From positions 1 to 64,000 of the forward strand of contig JACKCM010000003.1 in the NCBI GenBank assembly GCA_020634035.1: a DNA stretch of 64,000 nucleotides, given 5' to 3'. The DNA is from Candidatus Obscuribacterales bacterium (lineage in GTDB: Bacteria; Cyanobacteriota; Vampirovibrionia; Obscuribacterales; Obscuribacteraceae). This document shows, piece by piece, positions 61,561 through 64,000 of the stretch. Below the pieces are notes generated by a model. That model was not told the DNA's origin. It did no database searches and saw only the letters and a list, made by a program, of their open reading frames with translations. Position 1 is the stretch's first letter. Each line of letters opens with the position of its first letter. A program made the position numbers and the translations under genes.

Positions 61561-62598
61561 TTATTCTTTGGCCAGGGGCCGACTCATTAAGGTCATAATC
61601 GAATCTTTGGGCGTCGTAGTGCCCTTCAGGGTCGCCTGGACCTGAAGAGCGATGGGCAAATCAATAGCAAGTTTTTTCGAAAGTTCACAAACCGAATCGG
61701 TTGTCTGAACCCCTTCGGCCACCGAACCGACTTTTTCAAGGGCTTCCTCCAGACTGGCATTCTCAGCCAGATACATACCGATTCGATAGTTTCTCGAAAG
61801 CGGTCCCTGGCAGGTGGCAATCAGATCACCCATGCCCGACAACCCGAAAAGAGTGTTCGGACGAGCTCCCAGATTTGCCGAAAGCCTGACCATCTCTGCC
61901 AGTCCCCGGGTCAATAGAGCCGATTTGGCATTCACACCCAACTTCAATCCGTCGGATGCTCCGGCGGCTATGGCGATTACATTTTTGAGAGTGCCGCCCA
62001 GTTCGACACCGGTGATGTCGTCGCTGGCATAGAGACGAAAGCTTTTTGTAGACAGGCTGTGTTGGACATATTGAGCCAGGGCCAGATCCGGGTGCGCAAC
62101 CACAGCGGCACAGGGCAGACCGGAGCGGATCTCGAAAGCGAGGTTGGGACCGGACAGAGAAAGGACCCGGTCGGTACCGAGTATCTCGTTGGCAACTTCA
62201 GACATGCGCTTCAAAGACTGCGGATCGAGACCTTTGACCACGCTGACAAAAATCCTTTGCGCTCCCTGCGAATCGGCAGCCAGGACAGAGTGGACCTGTT
62301 CTAGAAGATTCGTCATCGAAGCGGATGTGCAAGCCAGAATAACTATTTCAGCCCCTTCCAGGGCTTCACCCAGATCGCTGGTTATCAAACAGCCTTCGGA
62401 AAGTTTCACCGGCAGGGGATCGACAAGCTCTCTAGACTTGAGCAAATTATCAAAAGCAGCTCCCGGTCTTCGATAAAGCCGCACGGAATCAACCCCGTTC
62501 TCGGTCAGAAGCCAGGCCAGGGTGCCTCCCCAGGCTCCGCCTCCCAGCACGGCCACTCTCTGAGCTGCCTCTACCCTTTTACGGTCTGAACTGGTCAT
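61561..62598 (-). CDS. gpsA: Glycerol-3-phosphate dehydrogenase [NAD(P)+]
   Basis: GpsA reduces dihydroxyacetone phosphate to glycerol 3-phosphate, the substrate of PlsY. The 345-residue protein has the Rossmann motif VAVLGGGAWGGTLAWLL, VSVVKGLD, LSGPNLAFEI, the catalytic-lysine region GGTLKNVIAIAAG and LFGLSGMGDLIATC. The ATG overlaps the stop of the upstream PleD-like regulator by the four bases ATGA. An 82-bp gap separates it from the glycosyltransferase start. Confidence 0.96.
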   Translation of the reverse strand: MTSSDRKRVEAAQRVAVLGGGAWGGTLAWLLTENGVDSVRLYRRPGAAFDNLLKSRELVDPLPVKLSEGCLITSDLGEALEGAEIVILACTSASMTNLLEQVHSVLAADSQGAQRIFVSVVKGLDPQSLKRMSEVANEILGTDRVLSLSGPNLAFEIRSGLPCAAVVAHPDLALAQYVQHSLSTKSFRLYASDDITGVELGGTLKNVIAIAAGASDGLKLGVNAKSALLTRGLAEMVRLSANLGARPNTLFGLSGMGDLIATCQGPLSRNYRIGMYLAENASLEEALEKVGSVAEGVQTTDSVCELSKKLAIDLPIALQVQATLKGTTTPKDSIMTLMSRPLAKE

Positions 62599-64000
62599 TT
62601 GAGAGCTATATCGATATCCTTTCTGGTTTTATAGATGACCGCACAATTTTTGCCGTCAGCTTTGGCCTGGGCAAGCGCTGCATAGGCAGAACCTGTCCAT
62701 TGCTCCAGACTCATATCATTGGCGTCAAGCATAGCGAGCCCTGCCGAGCAAGTCACATTGAAGCCGGAATGAGAGAGCGTGGTGTGCTGGATGCTGGCGA
62801 AATCGGCTATCAGTCTTGATGCGAGCGAAAGCGCTTCTTTCTCATCCAGATCCTCGGCTATGATACCAAACTCGTCCCCGCTGAGACGACCAATAATATC
62901 CGACTGCCGGAGCCGTTTCTGCAGAAGCAAAGACAACGAGAGGAGCACCTTGTCCCCGCCGGTATAACCATGGCGCTCGTTGATAGAGGAAAAATAATCC
63001 ACATCGAGCACTATCAGGGCGACATGTTCCGAGTTACGCTTTTTCTGTGCCACCACTTGCTGAGCCTGTTCCATAAAGGCTGTGTGATTGAGCAGATTTG
63101 TCAGTCCATCTTTGTGCAGAAGGGTATTCAGATAGCGCGCTCGCTCGAGTTTTGACGAGACTGAATTCAACAGAAGCGCAGGGGGCACAGGCTTGACCAG
63201 ATGATCATCGCCACCGGAGCGAGTGCTCTCTATACGAGCATCCAGCTGACCGTGGGTGGTGAGGAAGATCACGGGCAAGGTGGCGTGACGCTCGTCTTGA
63301 CGGATATAACGCGCCAGTTCGTAACCGGTCACACCGGGAAGCATCACATCGAGTATCACCAGATCCGGTTTGAATTCAGCCATGAAGCTATCGAAATTCT
63401 TAGGGTCCGTGCAGGTTTTCACCTGATATCCGACCGACTCTAAGAATGCACGAATGAAAGCGGCTTGATCCGGATCGTCTTCCACCGATAGTATCTTCGG
63501 TGGTGTCATGCTGGTTTTGTCGAGCAGATATCTCAACCGGCGGGACATAGCTTTGAGATCAATCGGCTTTTCGTAATGCGCATCGGCACCACAGTGAATC
63601 GAGCGGACTTTATCGAGAAAACCTGTCTGTTTGCTGACTATGAAAATCGCCGGTTTATCGCCATCCTGCATGCCGCGGATCTTCTCCACCAGGTTGTATG
63701 CATCGCCATCCCTTATGGGAATCTCGATGATTACACCTTCCGGCATGCGCCGATCTAACTCGGCCATGGCGGATTTGATGTCTCGGCTATAGATAACGGT
63801 CATCCCCAATTCATCGACGATCTTGGCGATCGATGCAACAGAATCCTTATCCTCAGACAGGATTACGATGCTTCTGTCATCAGCCTCTTTCGGAATTGCC
63901 GCACCGAGATTAGAAGTTTCGGGCGAACCGTCTTTGTCCGTATCAATGATGAATGCATTGGAAAGGTCGCTGACGAGCCCCTTCAAGAAATCGACATCGA
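62595..64000 (-). CDS. PleD-like regulator: two receiver domains and a GGDEF domain (5' end beyond window)
   Basis: The frame is open to the window edge, so the true start probably lies outside. The first receiver domain (about 37-155 of the visible part) lacks the usual phospho-acceptor Asp: the strand reads VIIEIPIRDGD, so it is a pseudo-receiver. The second (about 165-285) has EDDPDQ, the acceptor in LVILDVMLPGVTGYE, the Thr of LTTHG and the Lys of LVKPVP. The diguanylate cyclase domain follows, with VLDVDYFSSINERHGYTGGDKVLL and the signature RLSGDEFG (SGDEF rather than GGDEF). It probably makes cyclic di-GMP. It overlaps gpsA by ATGA. Confidence 0.9.
   Translation of the reverse strand, partial: DVDFLKGLVSDLSNAFIIDTDKDGSPETSNLGAAIPKEADDRSIVILSEDKDSVASIAKIVDELGMTVIYSRDIKSAMAELDRRMPEGVIIEIPIRDGDAYNLVEKIRGMQDGDKPAIFIVSKQTGFLDKVRSIHCGADAHYEKPIDLKAMSRRLRYLLDKTSMTPPKILSVEDDPDQAAFIRAFLESVGYQVKTCTDPKNFDSFMAEFKPDLVILDVMLPGVTGYELARYIRQDERHATLPVIFLTTHGQLDARIESTRSGGDDHLVKPVPPALLLNSVSSKLERARYLNTLLHKDGLTNLLNHTAFMEQAQQVVAQKKRNSEHVALIVLDVDYFSSINERHGYTGGDKVLLSLSLLLQKRLRQSDIIGRLSGDEFGIIAEDLDEKEALSLASRLIADFASIQHTTLSHSGFNVTCSAGLAMLDANDMSLEQWTGSAYAALAQAKADGKNCAVIYKTRKDIDIALK

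Overview
The window (about 50% GC, standard code with TAA, TAG and TGA all used as stops) looks like the chromosome of a Gram-negative, type IV pilus-bearing bacterium. Several genes resemble cyanobacterial lineages: a ferredoxin/metallo-beta-lactamase fusion, an RpaB-like OmpR regulator, a nucleotidyltransferase/phosphomannomutase-like fusion and a SigF/SigB-type sigma factor. My best guess is a non-photosynthetic relative of the cyanobacteria (Vampirovibrionia/Melainabacteria, Obscuribacterales-like). This is inference from gene content; no rRNA or tRNA gene was recognised.

Layout. 1-7.7 kb: the 5' 660 codons of dxs, small metal-binding proteins, a secreted VIT-VWA protein with 19-bp tandem repeats upstream, and a lysozyme-like protein. 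7.9-15.5 kb: a CHASE2 histidine kinase, a response regulator and a secreted protein in one operon, a TPR lipoprotein, a ferredoxin-MBL protein, and a methionine sulfoxide reductase A whose catalytic codon is TGA. 15.6-24.9 kb: housekeeping genes (dnaX, acylphosphatase, der, plsY), a long coiled-coil J-domain protein, an HtrA protease and an OmpR-type regulator. 25-35.4 kb: a surface-polymer acylation locus of one MBOAT acyltransferase, three tandem SGNH paralogues and a large membrane protein, followed by two membrane proteins of unclear role. 35.5-50.6 kb: two type IV pilus blocks (pilB-pilT-pilC, then pilD, a pilM-pilN fusion, pilO and a pilP-like gene), separated by a DUF4037 protein, an epimerase, a sigma factor and an ABC exporter. 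50.6-64 kb, all on the minus strand: an ABC-F protein with a structured leader, mobA, a three-gene acyl-CoA/HMG-CoA operon, two unknown proteins, a nucleotidyltransferase/PMM-like fusion with a GT4 glycosyltransferase, gpsA and a PleD-like regulator.

Most notable. (1) msrA at 14926-15507 has an in-frame TGA exactly at the catalytic GCFWG cysteine. A perfect 8-bp stem with a GGC loop begins 9 nt after the TGA, which fits a bacterial SECIS element, so this is a strong selenoprotein candidate. (2) dnaX carries an A AAA AAG heptamer with a Shine-Dalgarno-like tract upstream, a hairpin 6 nt downstream and a -1 frame stop after one codon, the same layout as the E. coli dnaX frameshift site. (3) The MBOAT plus three-SGNH operon keeps apparently intact catalytic residues in all three copies. 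(4) The pilus genes have unusual additions: three zinc ribbons on PilB, an acidic repeat insert in PilD and a PilM-PilN fusion.
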